DNA of 64,000 bases from Castanea sativa (lineage: Eukaryota; Streptophyta; Magnoliopsida; Fagales; Fagaceae): positions 24,378,658 to 24,442,657 of the forward strand of contig NC_134024.1 in assembly GCF_040712315.1 (NCBI RefSeq). The letters are read 5' to 3'. Below, one piece after another: positions 25,001 to 35,909 of the stretch. The notes beneath the pieces were generated by a model, which worked only from the letters and a program-made list of their open reading frames with translations, did no database searches and was not told where the DNA came from. Position 1 is the stretch's first letter, and each line of letters starts with the position of its first letter. The position numbers and the translations under genes are program-made.

Positions 25001-28000
25001 GATTATATGTTTATGAACAAACTTTATGACCTATTTGTTTTTATAGTAATGAGGGGTACTTGGTGGTGAATTTAATATCTTATCTGCTGCTGTTAGCATG
25101 ATTTTTATCAAGGCCATTGCAGCTTCTGTAGTGATTTAACTAACTTCTTATTATTTAATTTCATTTTTGTTTTGATACTTTTTACTCAAATACATGCATC
25201 AAAATATCTGAAAATAGATGTTATCTTGTGGTTGAAGCCAATGGCACCGGAGCAAGTATTTTCAGAACGGGATAGTGAGGATGAAGTTGATGATGACGTT
25301 GCAGATTTTGAAGATCGAAGGGTACACTTAATGATTTCAAGACTAGTACATTTGTTTTTATTTTTATTTTTAAATTTGCAATTGTTTGTTTTGTTTGAAC
25401 AACAAAGCTCTAGCTGCACCTAACAAGATAGAAAATGGCTGGCCGAGGCAATGAAGGTTAAAATTTTAGGTAAGAGAATAGTTGATATCTAGTTGAGGCA
25501 TTTAGTAGCCTTCAAGAGGTATCAATTGGCCAGGCTCATAATTTTAGGACCTGATTGATCTGATTCTAGGACCTGCAATGCACAAAATCAGTGATAGTGA
25601 GTGAAATCAAAGAAAAGAAACAGTTAAAATAAAACTTAAAAAAATATACATTGTCATTTCAAGGCTCAGTACCTAAAAGTGTTTTTTGGCTTATACATGA
25701 AATATTAAAAAAAAAAGAAAAAAAAAAAAGTACCACCAGCTTGCATGCCAACCAACTGGAAAATTGACCGTGACTTTTCAGATGTCTCAACCATATGTTC
25801 TGGAATGGTTTTCAAAAGTTAATTGTTAGTGATTGTAACAAGTTGCATACTGTTTGTACATATTGGCTTCCAATTAGTGGTTCTTCCTTTTAAGGGAAAT
25901 TACAAAGATAAAAAGAATTGCTTGTTCCAGTTATCCTTGAGTTGATGGTTGGTTTTCTGGACATAGTTGGGCCTCAGGTTGGGTAATATGGGTTCCTCCA
26001 GTTTAATAAGCACCTTTGACCATCTGTTACTGGAAGATGTTCTATTATCTCAGATAACAGAACATTTATTTCTCCATGTTAGTGGCTCAGAGGATTAGAT
26101 TGCATTGATACACTCTAGCATGCTGCAGATGCTTGATGATTTTGTTGATGTGACCAAGGACGAGAAGCTAATGATGCATATGTGGAACTCGTTTGTGAGG
26201 AAGCAACGGTAATATACTCTATCCACTTTCCTTTGAATTTCTTATTTTTGTTTCTTCACTAGGTATTTTCTCCCATTGTGGGAATAAATTCCATGTCTCT
26301 CTAAACTTCCCAAAAGGGTAATATTTTCTGTAGTTGTTTGAATCAGCCAAACTGAATGAAGTCACTAGTGCCATATCAGGGGTGTTTGGCCTACAGCATT
26401 GGTTCATTTTGGTTTTGAATCAATTCTAAAAAGAAAAGAAAAGAGCAGTTCAACTTTGAACCAATTTGAGTTATATGCTCATTGTCAAACCACTGAAGTA
26501 ATTTATTTGAATTCTTTATGAAAAAAGCATGCACTAATTGTGGCTTTTTAAAAAGAAAAAAAAAATTTAGAATTAGTTTTGATATTTTGTAAAATTTAAC
26601 AACATAAATTTTTTTTGCTTGCTTACGCCCCACCCAAAAAAAGAAGAAGGTTTTTTGAAACTAATTGTACTAGTCAGAGCTAGCCTGCTTCTATGGTTAG
26701 CCAACCCCTTGCATAGTGTTTTAAAATTTAGCTATCCTTGGCTATCATGTCATTTCTGGCTGGCCCAACAGGTGCTCCTTTCGGGATTCCCCATGTTTGG
26801 TGTGGGATCACTGATTCATATTGGTGTCTCATGCGAATCATGAATACAACCTATTTTCAAGACAACATTTTTATGGAAAAAATTCCATAAGTCATTTTCA
26901 ATAGGATGCAAATTAAAGCTGGTATATGCATCACTAGAGTGCTTGTTGGATTTGCTTGTTGGATTTTGTGTGATCTTATGGCAGTCCTCTTCATAGCACA
27001 TTTGATCATAGTGCATGATGGTTTGGGAAAGGATCCCCTCTGAATCCTCCAATTTCCTCCCATTTTTAGCTGGATGTGTGACACATGGAGGGAATAGAAG
27101 AATTAGAGGGAATGGAAGAATTCAATGGGAGGGGATCTTATCCCAGTTTGTCTCACTATTACCATTATTCATTTGAGGTTTTTGCTTTGAACGATCATGT
27201 CTTTGGTAATGTCAGGGTGCTAGCAGATGGGCATATTCCTTGGGCATGTGAGGCCTTTTCAAGATTGCATGGACCTGACCTTGTCCATAACTCCGCATTG
27301 ATCAAGTAAGCTGTTCTTCTTTGATTCTAAACTGTGGTCATGTACAATGCAGTTCATCCCTTTAAGTTTATGCTACATACTTCTGGTGAACTTGCCCTTT
27401 TTCACATTGAGAAGTTGGCAGGTGTACACATGCTATGTATTTGTGTGTGTATATACATCATATATATTAACTTCAGTCTTTAATTTCTTTTTGATCAATA
27501 AAATTTGAACCTAAGTTTTAGTTTACTCAATACACTCTTTTATGATAAAGGAAAAATTTTCATAAAAAGATTTCAGGTAGCTTGTGAGCTGTTAGGATGA
27601 GTTATAAATTTTTGTGCAAGAATGTGAGTGTTTTTTTTTTTGACAAATAACGTAAGAACTTTTTATTAAAGAATAGCCAACCCAAGTACACTGGAAATGT
27701 ACTATAGTGGCTGAAATTAGTAACCCAAATTACAATGGTCAAGAAAAACAGGGAGGGACAAAGAAGTGCATGAAGGTAAAACTAAGCTCCATTCAAGGAG
27801 AGTATGGAAGAAAAAGGACTTTATGTGAGTGTTATATATAATGTTGGTGTTGACTCACTGAGATTGTAAATCAAGGGTTACTAATACTAATAGGAGTCAT
27901 ATTACAGAACCTATTTGTACTGGGCCTCAGCTGCCTGTGATAGATATAGGGAGGGAGGGGCAAAGGGGGAAGGGGGGAGGGGCTATGCTTAGGACTCATT

Positions 28001-28392
28001 TGAGGTGGGAACATCTAAAAGTTAAGACCTAGGTTTTTCATCTTATGGTGATGGTACTTTGCTGCTTCTGCTTTTTCTCCCCCCTTCCCCCCTCAGATGC
28101 TTTGCAGCAAGGCAGAAAAGGATCTACAAAACAGATTAGCTGTGTCCAGTAACACTTCTTTTGGGAGTTTATAGGAGAATGGAATAGAAAGGAAGGATAA
28201 TTTTCTTTTATTTTCCTTTTTATTCAATTCCATTCCTCCCCTCCACCCCCTTTCCCAAAAAAAGAAAAAGAAAAAAAAGGAGAATTGCAATTAATCCACC
28301 GTTGTCAATACTGTACTGGAGACCATTTTGGTTTTGATCTGAGAAACAAAATATCGGTTAATACTAGTGTACTATTTTGGGCTTACCATAAT

Positions 28393-28439
<47 letters not shown>

Positions 28440-30588
28440 CACCATCATGTCAGAAAAATAAATAAACCAATATCAGAAAGAAAATCACGTCAAAGAATGG
28501 ATGCCCATGTGTAGACAAGACATGATTGTTGGAGCAAAAAAAAAAAAAAACTTGATAAAGAAAAGTAAAGAACAAAATAGAAAAACCATAAAAAGACTAA
28601 GACATGGCATCTTGAACAAAACTACAAAAATAAGACTTAGGGAAGACAAAAAGCAAGACAGGGGGAAGAGAGAGAAGACTTAATGTGATTGATAGGTGAC
28701 GAATTTGAAAAAGAAAAAAGAACTGATGAGCATAAGAACTGAGGAACTGAGTACTTGTCAATAAGAAGAAGAATAACAATTAAGAGAAAAAAGGAGTGTG
28801 AACTGAGAAGCAGAAGAAATGTTGTCTTGGCTGGAATTGAGTTTACTGGCTGAAACAGTTCATAATTTTGACCGGTACATCTTAGATGGGGTAAGTATAT
28901 TAGATTGTTGGTTGGAACTAGAAATTCTGGCCATATCAGCCAGTACAGTATGGAATTAACTAATTTGAATTAATCCCTTAGTGGTTTGGTCCTATTACGA
29001 TTTAGTTCATATTTTTTGATAGGTAATCAAAGAACTAATATTAATTAGAAAAAGAAAAAGAAAAAGAAAAAGAATATTAATTAGTTCATGAACTTTTAGT
29101 TGCTAGATTTGACAACCTGAAGTTTGGATTAAAATTATATCGTTAGGTTTTGTCCAAATTTACAGATTTTGCATTTTGTGGTCAAACTTTCACTTACAAG
29201 TTACAACTTACCTGCTTGTGGTTTAATCACAATCTGCAAGTTTGCCAGTGTTGGGACTCTTGTGAAGAATTTGTATGGTTTGGCATGTTTGGGCCTTCTA
29301 TCCAGCCATGTCCATGCTTCCTAGCTCAGGTTTCCCTTCATGGGAAATTGCCTAATTTTCAGTAGGATTGCATTCTTTGTGAATCTGCCTTAGAGGCAAA
29401 TCTTGACTCTCTCTCTCTCTCTCTCTCTCATTACTTTCTTGATTCATAATCTTGGTTTTGTTTCCCTCCCAGCATTATGTTCTGGTTGGACCATTATAAT
29501 ACAGTCAAATTCAGAAGTTTATTTCTGCATCTAATTTGGCAATTCATAGACTGTCGCTTTCTAATTTAAAAATTCTGTGGAAATCTTCAAAAGGAGCCAT
29601 CTATTTGCTCATAAATGGAAATTGATAAATGCATAGGGACTGAAATTCTGAACTGGGTTTGTTAATTTTTGTTAGGTTATTTCTTTTATAAAATTATTGG
29701 TCCTCCAAACACTTTGTGCCTCATAACAAATTGATATGCTTTTGCCCTTTGCTACACAGACAACAACACATGTTTCTTGTCATCATGTCAATTATTTGGT
29801 TGCCAAATGAACATTATATGCACTTGCAGTAAATTACCTTATTTAATAAAAGTTGGGCTTGTCTTTGATTGAGATCTTTGGATAGAATAGAATGGAGGAA
29901 AATAATACATGTGACTGCCCTTGACTAATCTTGATAAAAATCCATAGCTGACCTAAAAAAATTTGGGACTAAGGCTTTGTTGTTATTGTTATTGTCTTTG
30001 ATTGTGATAAATGTGTGATAGAAACTAGGGTTTTTGATGTAATCAAACAGGCCAAAACAAGGTTTAGATAATTTTGTTTTGGTTTAGATATGTTAGGGAT
30101 AAATGTTGTTGTGGATTTTGTTTTTCATTTTTTTTTTTGAGAATGGAATTTTCTATAATTTTTAAGTGGGGATTTTGGTCTTGATATGTTACTAAATAGA
30201 TCCAGATGTTCAAATATTCTCCTGGCTACCCATGTTCTATAAAGCCTATGAGGGGGATTGTTTCTCAACTTTCATACATCATTAGTGAAAATTTTACTAA
30301 AATATGATTATTTAGAAGAGCTTTTGTTTGCTCTCTTCTCACCCTCATGGCCTCACTCCTCTCCAACTCCATTATCATTGCATCCCATTCCCTCTCTTGC
30401 ATTTTTACATACTCTCACCAAGTGATTGTCCTGTTCTTACTCTTCTGTTCATAATTTTTACTTTCTTGTATATCTTTCCATATCTTGAACCCCCTCAAAT
30501 GTTCTCTCTAGTTTCTTGTTTCTCACTAATTCTGCTCCTTTGTATGTGTTCCATTTCACCTTCTCTATAAATCTTCTCTTACTCTCTA

Positions 30589-30636
<48 letters not shown>

Positions 30637-31331
30637 CACAAATTTGCGCAGTCAATATCTTTGATGAATTTTCTTATAACACAGCTTTAGGTTACTTTTG
30701 ACGATTTAAAAGGCTACTCCATTGTGTGTGGTGTACCATTTGGTTAAAGAGAAGCAGTAAGATCTTTGACGGTGTTGAAAGGTTGAATCATGTACTGAAG
30801 CAAATGATGTTGAGGTCTGTATACGAGTAGATGACTGTCTAGGGCAACATCCCCTCATCTTCTTTTTTAGACTCTCCAGACCTATTGAGCTTGAGTTTGT
30901 AATTGATTACGAGTGGCCACTACTAGTATTGTGTACTTGATCTATTTTCTCTTTTGAGTAAAATTATTTTTCTTTTTAAAAAGAACAGGCTTCCAGGTTA
31001 CTTCATTTTGGTATTGGACTATGTTCTGGCCCTTCAATGAGTTTTGATAGCATCAAAGTACTTGCGAGTCCAAAAACAAAACAAAGACTATCAATATGCC
31101 ATGGCTGGATGAGATCTTCACATCAATTTTCAACTTGAGGGTGAAATGTTCCCAACAAAATAAGATTGAAAGCAGACCCCATGGCAAAAATTAGATTTAA
31201 TTATTATCATTTAACATTTAGCCGGTGCGTCACACACTCAACATGGCCATCCGGGCTGTTCCCAATTGAACCAACACTTTTTTACTTATATAAAAAAAAA
31301 AGATTTATCAGGCATATACCATGGAAATTGC

Positions 31332-31400
<69 letters not shown>

Positions 31401-32083
31401 AGGATGAATAGTATAATAGGGATGTTTGATGGTGTTTCTCTCTCTCATACCTTTTTATATCCTTTAATGTTCTCTCTCTCATATTGGCCACATTATAATA
31501 TCAGAGGGATGTTTCCCTAGACAGTCTAGGGCAACATCTCTCTTTCAGATCTTCTGAGTTTGTATATTAAAATATTATACAGACCTCTATTCATTCTAGT
31601 ATAATAGGGATGAATAGTACATGTGGCTGATCTTTGAAAGTGTTTCTCTCTCTCTCTTTCTCTCTCTCTCGTATCTTCCTATATCTGTCTGTGCTTTTGG
31701 CTCTCGCTTGAATTTCATCTTCACTCTAAATCTTCTCCCCTGTTTCCCCAAATAAGAAAGGGGACAAGTTAGTTTGTTACTAAGTTTACCTCATACTACA
31801 ATTTTTTTTATGAATGTTCATATGTGCCCTAGACTTCAGCTTCTGTAATTTAGATGCTTTAACTCTAATCAGATTCTGCTTTTATACTATCGTGTAATAA
31901 GTTGAAATATTACATTTATGATGGAAAAATCAGTTCTGAAGTATTTACTTATGGCTTGACAGATGTTGGAGATTATTTATGATCAAGCTGTGGAATCATG
32001 GTCTCCTTGATGCGCGCACAATGAACAATTGTAATGTTTTTCTTGAACAATGCCAAAGCCAGGATTTATGTCCTAAAAGCTGA
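7061..32083 (+). CDS. EMF2: EMF2-type Polycomb PRC2 subunit (Su(z)12/VEFS family), 21 exons
   Basis: PRC2 scaffold subunit needed for H3K27 trimethylation in the nucleus. Exons: 7061-7186, 7276-7331, 7436-7541, 8096-8255, 8358-8423, 8993-9132, 9223-9285, 10011-10117 (or from 10008), 11705-11769, 14764-14816, 14930-14983, 15068-15127, 16753-16799, 16918-17039, 18753-18791, 18871-19009, 22904-22952, 25238-25321, 26129-26208, 27216-27305, 31963-32083. All introns are GT-AG and phases close to 608 residues, against roughly 630 in Arabidopsis EMF2. The N-terminal block contains [11 protein letters not shown]2H2 finger (C303, C306, H319, H324) spans exons 10-11. The VEFS box runs from about residue 470, with the acidic [17 protein letters not shown] (496-512), to the conserved end near [10 protein letters not shown]. 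The usual MPGIPL-type start is not visible upstream. The stretch at 18792-18870 must be spliced out or it frameshifts the protein. Family identity is very secure; exact start and exon 15/16 junction are less so. Confidence 0.93.
7569..7840. repeat. Direct duplication inside EMF2 intron 3
   Basis: Two copies (about 7569-7690 and 7691-7840) share TTAGCTAATGCTTA, AAGTTGAGCTCAC, TTTTAGTTAAA, CATCACTC and GGGGAATAAAAACGATCACTTT in order. The second copy has an extra ~30-bp insert. Further shorter echoes of GGGACTAA and GATCACTTT follow to 7940. No transposon ends or coding sense are seen. It is probably the remains of a dispersed repeat. Confidence 0.65.
8709..8812 (+). mobile_element. tRNA-derived SINE in EMF2 intron 5
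   Basis: The copy begins near CCAATGAGCTATACCTC (box A-like CAAATGG follows), has box B-like GGTTCAAGACTC (about 8768-8779) and ends ACCAATAAAAAAAAAAAA. Flanks AAATTGGTCAAAGAA-like (before) and AGATTGGTTGATGAA-like (after) look like a decayed TSD. A related, more worn copy lies at 15528-15650. The repeated structure supports a SINE family rather than a tRNA. Confidence 0.65.
9332..9865. mobile_element. hAT-like MITE in EMF2 intron 7
   Basis: The left end reads TTAGGAAGCACGGAT and the right end, reverse-complemented, CTAGGAAG followed by a CACGGAT after a short insert. It is flanked by 8-bp repeats CAAATGAT (9324-9331) and CAAATGAG (9866-9873). An 8-bp duplication is characteristic of hAT transposition. 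The interior is AT-rich with no reading frame. A second member sits at 21265-21524. Confidence 0.6.
12160..12957 (+). mobile_element. L1 LINE fragment (endonuclease end and linker) in EMF2 intron 9
   Basis: Same-strand frames at 12174-12365, 12379-12582 and 12773-12955 match the order of a plant L1 ORF2 endonuclease: a G-x-FNVV..P-ER segment, [22 protein letters not shown], an FRF-NMW segment with W at its end, then ANAHG-L and a GGWKWID-DG segment. Frameshifts and stops break it. No reverse transcriptase part follows, so this is a truncated relic with no function. Confidence 0.75.
13435..13700 (+). mobile_element. Degenerate TRIM element in EMF2 intron 9
   Basis: The first terminal repeat runs from TGTTAGAATAATGG (13435) to ...TTTATCA (13545) and is followed at once by TGGTGTCGGAGC (13546-13557), a two-base variant of the initiator-tRNA primer site TGGTATCAGAGC. 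A second worn repeat is visible from about 13625 to 13700 (TTTAACGATTAAATTCATCATTTCCTAACA). A short internal duplication expands the first repeat. It is the same family as the element at 22385-22868 but in the opposite orientation. Confidence 0.6.
15528..15650 (+). mobile_element. Worn SINE copy in EMF2 intron 12
   Basis: It ends GTTTCAAAACCCATTGGGTGCATGTGTAACATACC followed by an A-rich tail, parallel to the 3' half of the SINE at 8709-8812 (GGTTCAAGACTCATTGGGTGTGTG...TTACCAATAAA). The 5' half is poorly preserved. No clear TSD. Confidence 0.45.
17170..17419 (-). repeat. Tandem SINE-like dimer, minus strand, in EMF2 intron 14
   Basis: Two ~123-bp units with 126-bp spacing (GATAGG at 17174 and 17300) share ACACAACTCATTCATTC, AAGGGATTGAACCCA, CTTGTTTATTGGAAAGGAGATG and GAATCAAAACAAGATGAATG. 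On the minus strand each has a box B-like GGGTTCAATCCC and ends CCTATCAAAA. The TATCAAAA end resembles the tail of plant L1 elements used for SINE mobilisation. The high identity suggests recent tandem duplication. Confidence 0.65.
18792..18870 (+). other. 79-nt segment between EMF2 exons 15 and 16: probable mini-intron or frameshifted exon
   Basis: Reading the EMF2 frame from exon 15 runs into TAA at 18839-18841. Conserved downstream sequence (from VSSATPQ) lies in a frame shifted by one base. The segment is bounded by CAG|GTGGGA (donor, 18792) and TTGCAG (acceptor, ending 18870), and removing it keeps the frame. Its length (26 codons plus one base) also equals an old in-frame exon with a single-base insertion. 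Which is true needs transcript data. Confidence 0.6.
19270..20600 (-). mobile_element. L1 LINE fragment (reverse transcriptase) on the minus strand in EMF2 intron 16
   Basis: From 20600 leftward, minus-strand frames give the L1 RT order: [38 protein letters not shown], a [12 protein letters not shown] motif, then a decayed catalytic segment (AEDT where FADD is expected, about 20180), P-SYLGMPLG, and the C-terminal [20 protein letters not shown] and GGLGIRKL segments, ending near a [12 protein letters not shown] motif at about 19370. Several frameshifts are present. It is an inert relic in antisense to EMF2. Confidence 0.8.
21265..21524. mobile_element. hAT-like MITE, second copy, in EMF2 intron 16
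   Basis: The left end is CTAGGAAGCACAGACAT and the right end, reverse-complemented, CTAGAAAGCACGGAGACAT. 8-bp flanks are CCATTGAC (21257-21264) and CCATGCAC (21525-21532), six of eight matching. It has the same terminal sequence as the element at 9332-9865 but is 260 bp long, so the two probably differ by internal deletion. Confidence 0.6.
22385..22868 (-). mobile_element. Tandem TRIM: LTR-internal-LTR-internal-LTR, minus strand, in EMF2 intron 16
   Basis: Three short terminal repeats (22385-22461, 22590-22668, 22792-22868; 77-79 bp, TGTTAAATTAC...CTAACA on the plus strand) alternate with two ~125-bp internal segments. On the minus strand each upstream repeat is followed immediately by a primer site: TGATATCAGAGC (22589-22578) and TGGTATCAAAGC (22791-22780), close to the initiator-tRNA-Met site TGGTATCAGAGC. 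The whole is flanked by a perfect 5-bp TSD, GTTAT (22380-22384 and 22869-22873). This is a terminal-repeat retrotransposon in miniature in tandem form, non-coding and mobilised in trans. Its right edge lies 35 bp before exon 17. Confidence 0.85.
23680..24600 (+). mobile_element. L1 LINE fragment (reverse transcriptase) on the plus strand in EMF2 intron 17
   Basis: Decayed frames show the L1 RT order: [15 protein letters not shown] (about 23870), [15 protein letters not shown] (24115-24165), [15 protein letters not shown] (24210-24255), a catalytic segment read as LFVDGTLIF near 24350 (Asp-Asp lost) and [10 protein letters not shown] stretch with TTTTTTGATAGG (24187-24202) interrupts the RT between two conserved blocks and looks like an insertion. 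No function expected. Confidence 0.65.
27637..27830 (-). mobile_element. Possible L1/SINE 3'-end relic in EMF2 intron 20
   Basis: On the minus strand the segment ends ...TTTAATAAAAAGTTCTTACGTTATTTGTCAAAAAAAAAA, the arrangement seen at 3' ends of plant L1 copies. No coding part can be read. The rest of intron 20 (27306-31962) is AT-rich unique-looking sequence with three TA microsatellites and CT-rich stretches, without a recognisable gene. Confidence 0.35.
28394..28436. repeat. (TA)n microsatellite, EMF2 intron 20
   Basis: Uninterrupted TA dinucleotides, about 21 repeats. It forms no coding sense and is likely length-polymorphic. Confidence 0.95.
30592..30634. repeat. (TA)n microsatellite, EMF2 intron 20
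   Basis: Second uninterrupted TA run in the same intron, about 21 repeats, preceded by a pyrimidine-rich stretch from 30335. Confidence 0.95.
31336..31397. repeat. (TA)n microsatellite, EMF2 intron 20
   Basis: Third and longest TA run of the intron, about 31 repeats, 566 bp before the last exon. CT-rich microsatellite stretches follow at 31437-31445 and 31645-31670. Confidence 0.95.
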
Positions 32084-33214
32084 AGAGATGAATTACATTC
32101 AAGCAAGTACGAGATGCTCCCTCACTTGTGTTGTAATCTTGATCACTACATTTGTAGCATCTTCTTCATTTTCATTTTTGGGCCATAAGCCTACCTGGCT
32201 ATTGTATTCTTGTAATGATATAGATGGCACATGTCATCAGACCAAAAGAAAATGTGCCTTGTATAATTCAAACGATAAAGGAATAATTTTTTCCCCATCA
32301 TGTAAGACTAATTAATTTAGGCTTATTTAGCCTTGTAGCAAGCTCCCGTACTTGTTAGTTCAGCCTTGAGCCTTGTAGCTCAACTGGCATCGCAACATTT
32401 AGAGTTCAAATTCATTTTCACTCAATTATCAAATTATCAAAACAAAACCCCTCAGCCTAGCGGTGACAGGCCTAGCAGGTGGTGGGTAGTCCTTCCTTTC
32501 TCTCTTTACATGGGACTCTGTCCATTTAAGTTTGATAGGGCTTTAACCCTACTGATGCGACATTTAAATTTGAAGCTGTCCTGCAGAGGCACAGATCATC
32601 TGGGAGTTTGATGGGCATGGTATCTGCATAAGCCTTCAATTCCCGTTGGATCTTAATGGGATGATAGGCTATTGTCTTCTAATGCAATCGTAATTAGGCC
32701 AATGCCTTTTCACCACCTTGAATTTACAAGGCTGAAAGGAACTCATAATAATTTTATATTGTTATGATTTTTACAGGGACTCATGCTTGGAATCTCTATC
32801 ACCAAGAGGGACAACTCACTGTTCGAATTGGAATATCAAAGCTTTAGAGTTTACAGCCTTTAATCGACCAAACTGTTTTACTTATAAAATTACAGTTGTA
32901 CCCAGAACATGTTAAGACTTTGACAGCTGTATCTAAACAAAAAACAAAAAAACAAAAAAAACAAAATAAGCTGCAGAAAAAAAAAAAAAAAAAAACCCAC
33001 CCTTCTGGTCGTCTCTGCGGTTTTCTTGAAATCTTGTTGTCTAGTCTCTAATTAGGTCAGATTGCCTTAACATCTTTTCTTTCCTGTTCTTCTGGCACCA
33101 CAAACAGAAGCTTGCGTAGGATTTCGTAAATTCTAGGAGGAATTTCTGCTATTCCACTATCTGTTACGTTGTATTCGAGAGAGGTGGATTGTGCCTAAGT
33201 ATATATTTCAATTG
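32084..33214 (+). other. EMF2 3' flank, no gene recognised
   Basis: The EMF2 3' UTR must begin here, but no single canonical AATAAA near the stop decides its end. A tRNA-like pair of motifs (TAGCTCAACTGG near 32377 and GAGTTCAAATTC near 32402) suggests a worn SINE. A long A-rich tract lies at about 32940-32997. Nothing else is recognisable. Confidence 0.4.
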
Positions 33215-33629
33215 GAACAAAGTTCGGTTACAAAATTAGTTATAGTATACGACTACAAATTTACTCAATATTATTTTATTGGATATGAATTTTGTCAAAA
33301 TTATATATATATTTTTTATATATTCTCAATATTTGCAAAATTTTTAAAAAATCAAAAATCAATATATATATATATATATATATATATATCATCAACCAAT
33401 TGTGTAAATTGCAAGTTTTTATACTCTAAAATTATGCATAAAAAAATATGTTTGTAAATTATATAGTAAATAATATTTGATTAATACAAATTTTGACATG
33501 TGTTTTAAAAGCATAATGAATAAGCAATACAAGTACAACACTTAAATTTCAAAATATGTAGCATTGTTAAATTTTTTAAAGAAAGTTGTAGCTTTAAGCT
33601 ACAATTAAGTTTGTAATCAAATTTTATTC
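33215..33629. mobile_element. MULE-type MITE with 9-bp target duplication
   Basis: The left end reads GAACAAAGTTCGGTTACAAA and the right end, reverse-complemented, GAATAAAATTTGATTACAAA. The similarity extends about 30 bp inward. Flanks are TTTCAATTG (33206-33214) and TTTCAATTA (33630-33638), eight of nine identical, the duplication length of Mutator-like elements. The interior is AT-rich with a TA microsatellite (33362-33389) and no frame. The same family recurs at 63604-64000. Confidence 0.75.
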
Positions 33630-35236
33630 TTTCAATTAATGGTATTAAAATTAAAGAATATAATTGTAGAGATAGATGTTGATATGCCGATGCCAAAGAG
33701 AAGAAGCACACAAGGAAATTAAATGGCAGGCTTACTTAAATGTTTAGTCTTTTTTTTTCCCCTTTGTTTTTTCTTTAAGATATGCTATTTAACTACAAAA
33801 TTTTTGACAGAAGGATAAGTACTCAACGATTACATTTATAATATTATTATATAGCTCCGGTTTTATGAAGTCTTTTTATAAAAATAAATATTTATACTAA
33901 AATGTGTTAATTGAACTAAAAATTAAGATCTTTACCATGGAATAAGTTATTAATAATTACATCTATGATATTATTATATAATATTCAATTAATGAATGCC
34001 TATAAAAAATCAATTAATGATAGTGAATTTCTATAATTTGTTAAACTAGTAAGTTGTGAATAACGGACAATCACTTCACGTGAAACAATAATGTTAGTAT
34101 CATGTACTTTGCCACAATTATCCTACTATGAATGATGATGAAAAAAATGTGTGATTACTTCAATCTCAACCCCTATACCATTGCGGGAGTACTGTAACTT
34201 AGTAGTACGAATACTCATTTTGTTTCACCTAATCTTGTAGAAATGAAGGGAGTGTTTTGTAGAGTAATTTGAGATTAAATTTTTGTAATTTTTTGAAATA
34301 TGTATAGATAAAAAAGTGCATAAAAATGTGTGTAATATTATTTAAAATGTGAAAATATGAATTTATGATTACACACATGTCCTAAGTAATTTGAATCGTA
34401 ATTCTTCAATGAATACATTTTGGTTACGACAAGAAACCATTAAGGTCTAGGCGGCACAATGACATGCATCGAAGAGTTCACCCTAGACTTCCCTTGTTTT
34501 TTTTATTAAAAAAAAAAAACCAATGTGCTTCTGATGACTCCGATCCCAAGAAGACTACACTTGAAACTACCTCGATATTCTAAAAAACTCTGCACCAACT
34601 CTATTTCACATGCACCCAAAACCATTTTGTAGTCAAAACGTGGAGTAAATGAATCAGTTCTGTTACCAAAACCATAGACAGAAGAAATGCTTGCCAATGC
34701 CAAACCGAACGACACCGCTCTCACTCACTATTCCTAGGGTATTCCACAGGTTGCAATTCACCTATTTCCTCCACAAAAATTTTTAATTTTTTACTTTTTA
34801 AAACTTTTTTCTTAATCTTTTTTAATCGATGGTTGAAACTGAAAGTTGTTTTTTGCAACTCTCAATCTCAACCATTGATAATAATTGCATTAGGTACAAT
34901 ATTTTAAGTATTGCACTTGATCTCAATCCTTTAGTTTTCTGACATGTGAAAATGAGAATCTTTTAATAATTTTTCTTTGACCTAAACATATGTCTAGTCA
35001 TTAATCATTTATACACGTGTGGATCACCGTACGTTTGCTATATTTAGCAAACTTTGTTCGTTCTGTGAAGGTTGATATGCCGTCGTTTTGGTTCTTGTAC
35101 ATTACCGTGGTCTGAAACGTCCGTTAAGTGTTGCTTCTCTCTGTGATCTCTCGCGTTTGAGTCAGTATGGATTTTGTCTTTGGATGATTGGATGCAATTG
35201 CCTTTTTAACTGTTTTGATGGTCAGAGTTATTTAAT

Positions 35237-35288
<52 letters not shown>

Positions 35289-35567
35289 ATATATATATGT
35301 ATGTATGTATGTATTAATTAAGTATATTAATTGCTCTGTAACAACTTTGAGATCTTTTTTATTTTATTTATTTATTTATTTTTAAGTTGAGAAGAAACAA
35401 CTTTGAGATCAAGTGTGTTATTTTTCATTTAATTGTATTTTCACCTAATTACAAAAGAAAAAGGTTAGAGTTACCATTAACTAATAAGAATTTTGTAACT
35501 GAACTGACATTTCTTTATATTTTTAGTGTGTAGGGTTAAAAAAAAATCTTCTCTCTTTCAAATATCA

Positions 35568-35622
<55 letters not shown>

Positions 35623-35719
35623 AACATAATTTAATTATACTTTTTATGCAAAACTTAAGACTCAACTATCTTTTTTCGATTTTACCCAATTTTTTTGTTT
35701 CTAAGAAAGCTTCTTGCTT
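33630..35719. other. AT-rich intergenic spacer with microsatellites and one dispersed repeat
   Basis: A ~145-bp segment at about 34230-34375 (GTGTTTTGTAGAGTAATTTGAG to AAAATGTGAAAATATG) has a clear relative at about 42880-43018. Compound microsatellites occur at 35239-35314 ((TA)n with GTAT units) and 35580-35621 ((GA)n). No gene is recognised. A 72-codon minus-strand frame at 34506-34724 resembles nothing I know. Confidence 0.6.
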
Positions 35720-35909
35720 CTCCTAGACAATAGAATAGGTGTCCCTTCTCTTTGAAGGCGAGTTAGTACTCCTTGAAATAACAAGTTTATTTTAAGGTTT
35801 GTTGGGTTTTTCCTTCGTGGGGTGGGGAAACACTTAAGAGTGTTTTTTTTTTGGAAGTATTTGTTCTCAGACCTCTATTCCTCTCAAGATTCGTTGAATT
35901 CTCTAAATC

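Noticed and set aside
32366..32611. 81-codon frame just downstream of EMF2
   Set aside because: Overlaps a worn SINE-like segment and shows no protein similarity I recognise.
34506..34724. 72-codon minus-strand frame
   Set aside because: Not recognised as any family; no splice or promoter context; too short to support a gene.
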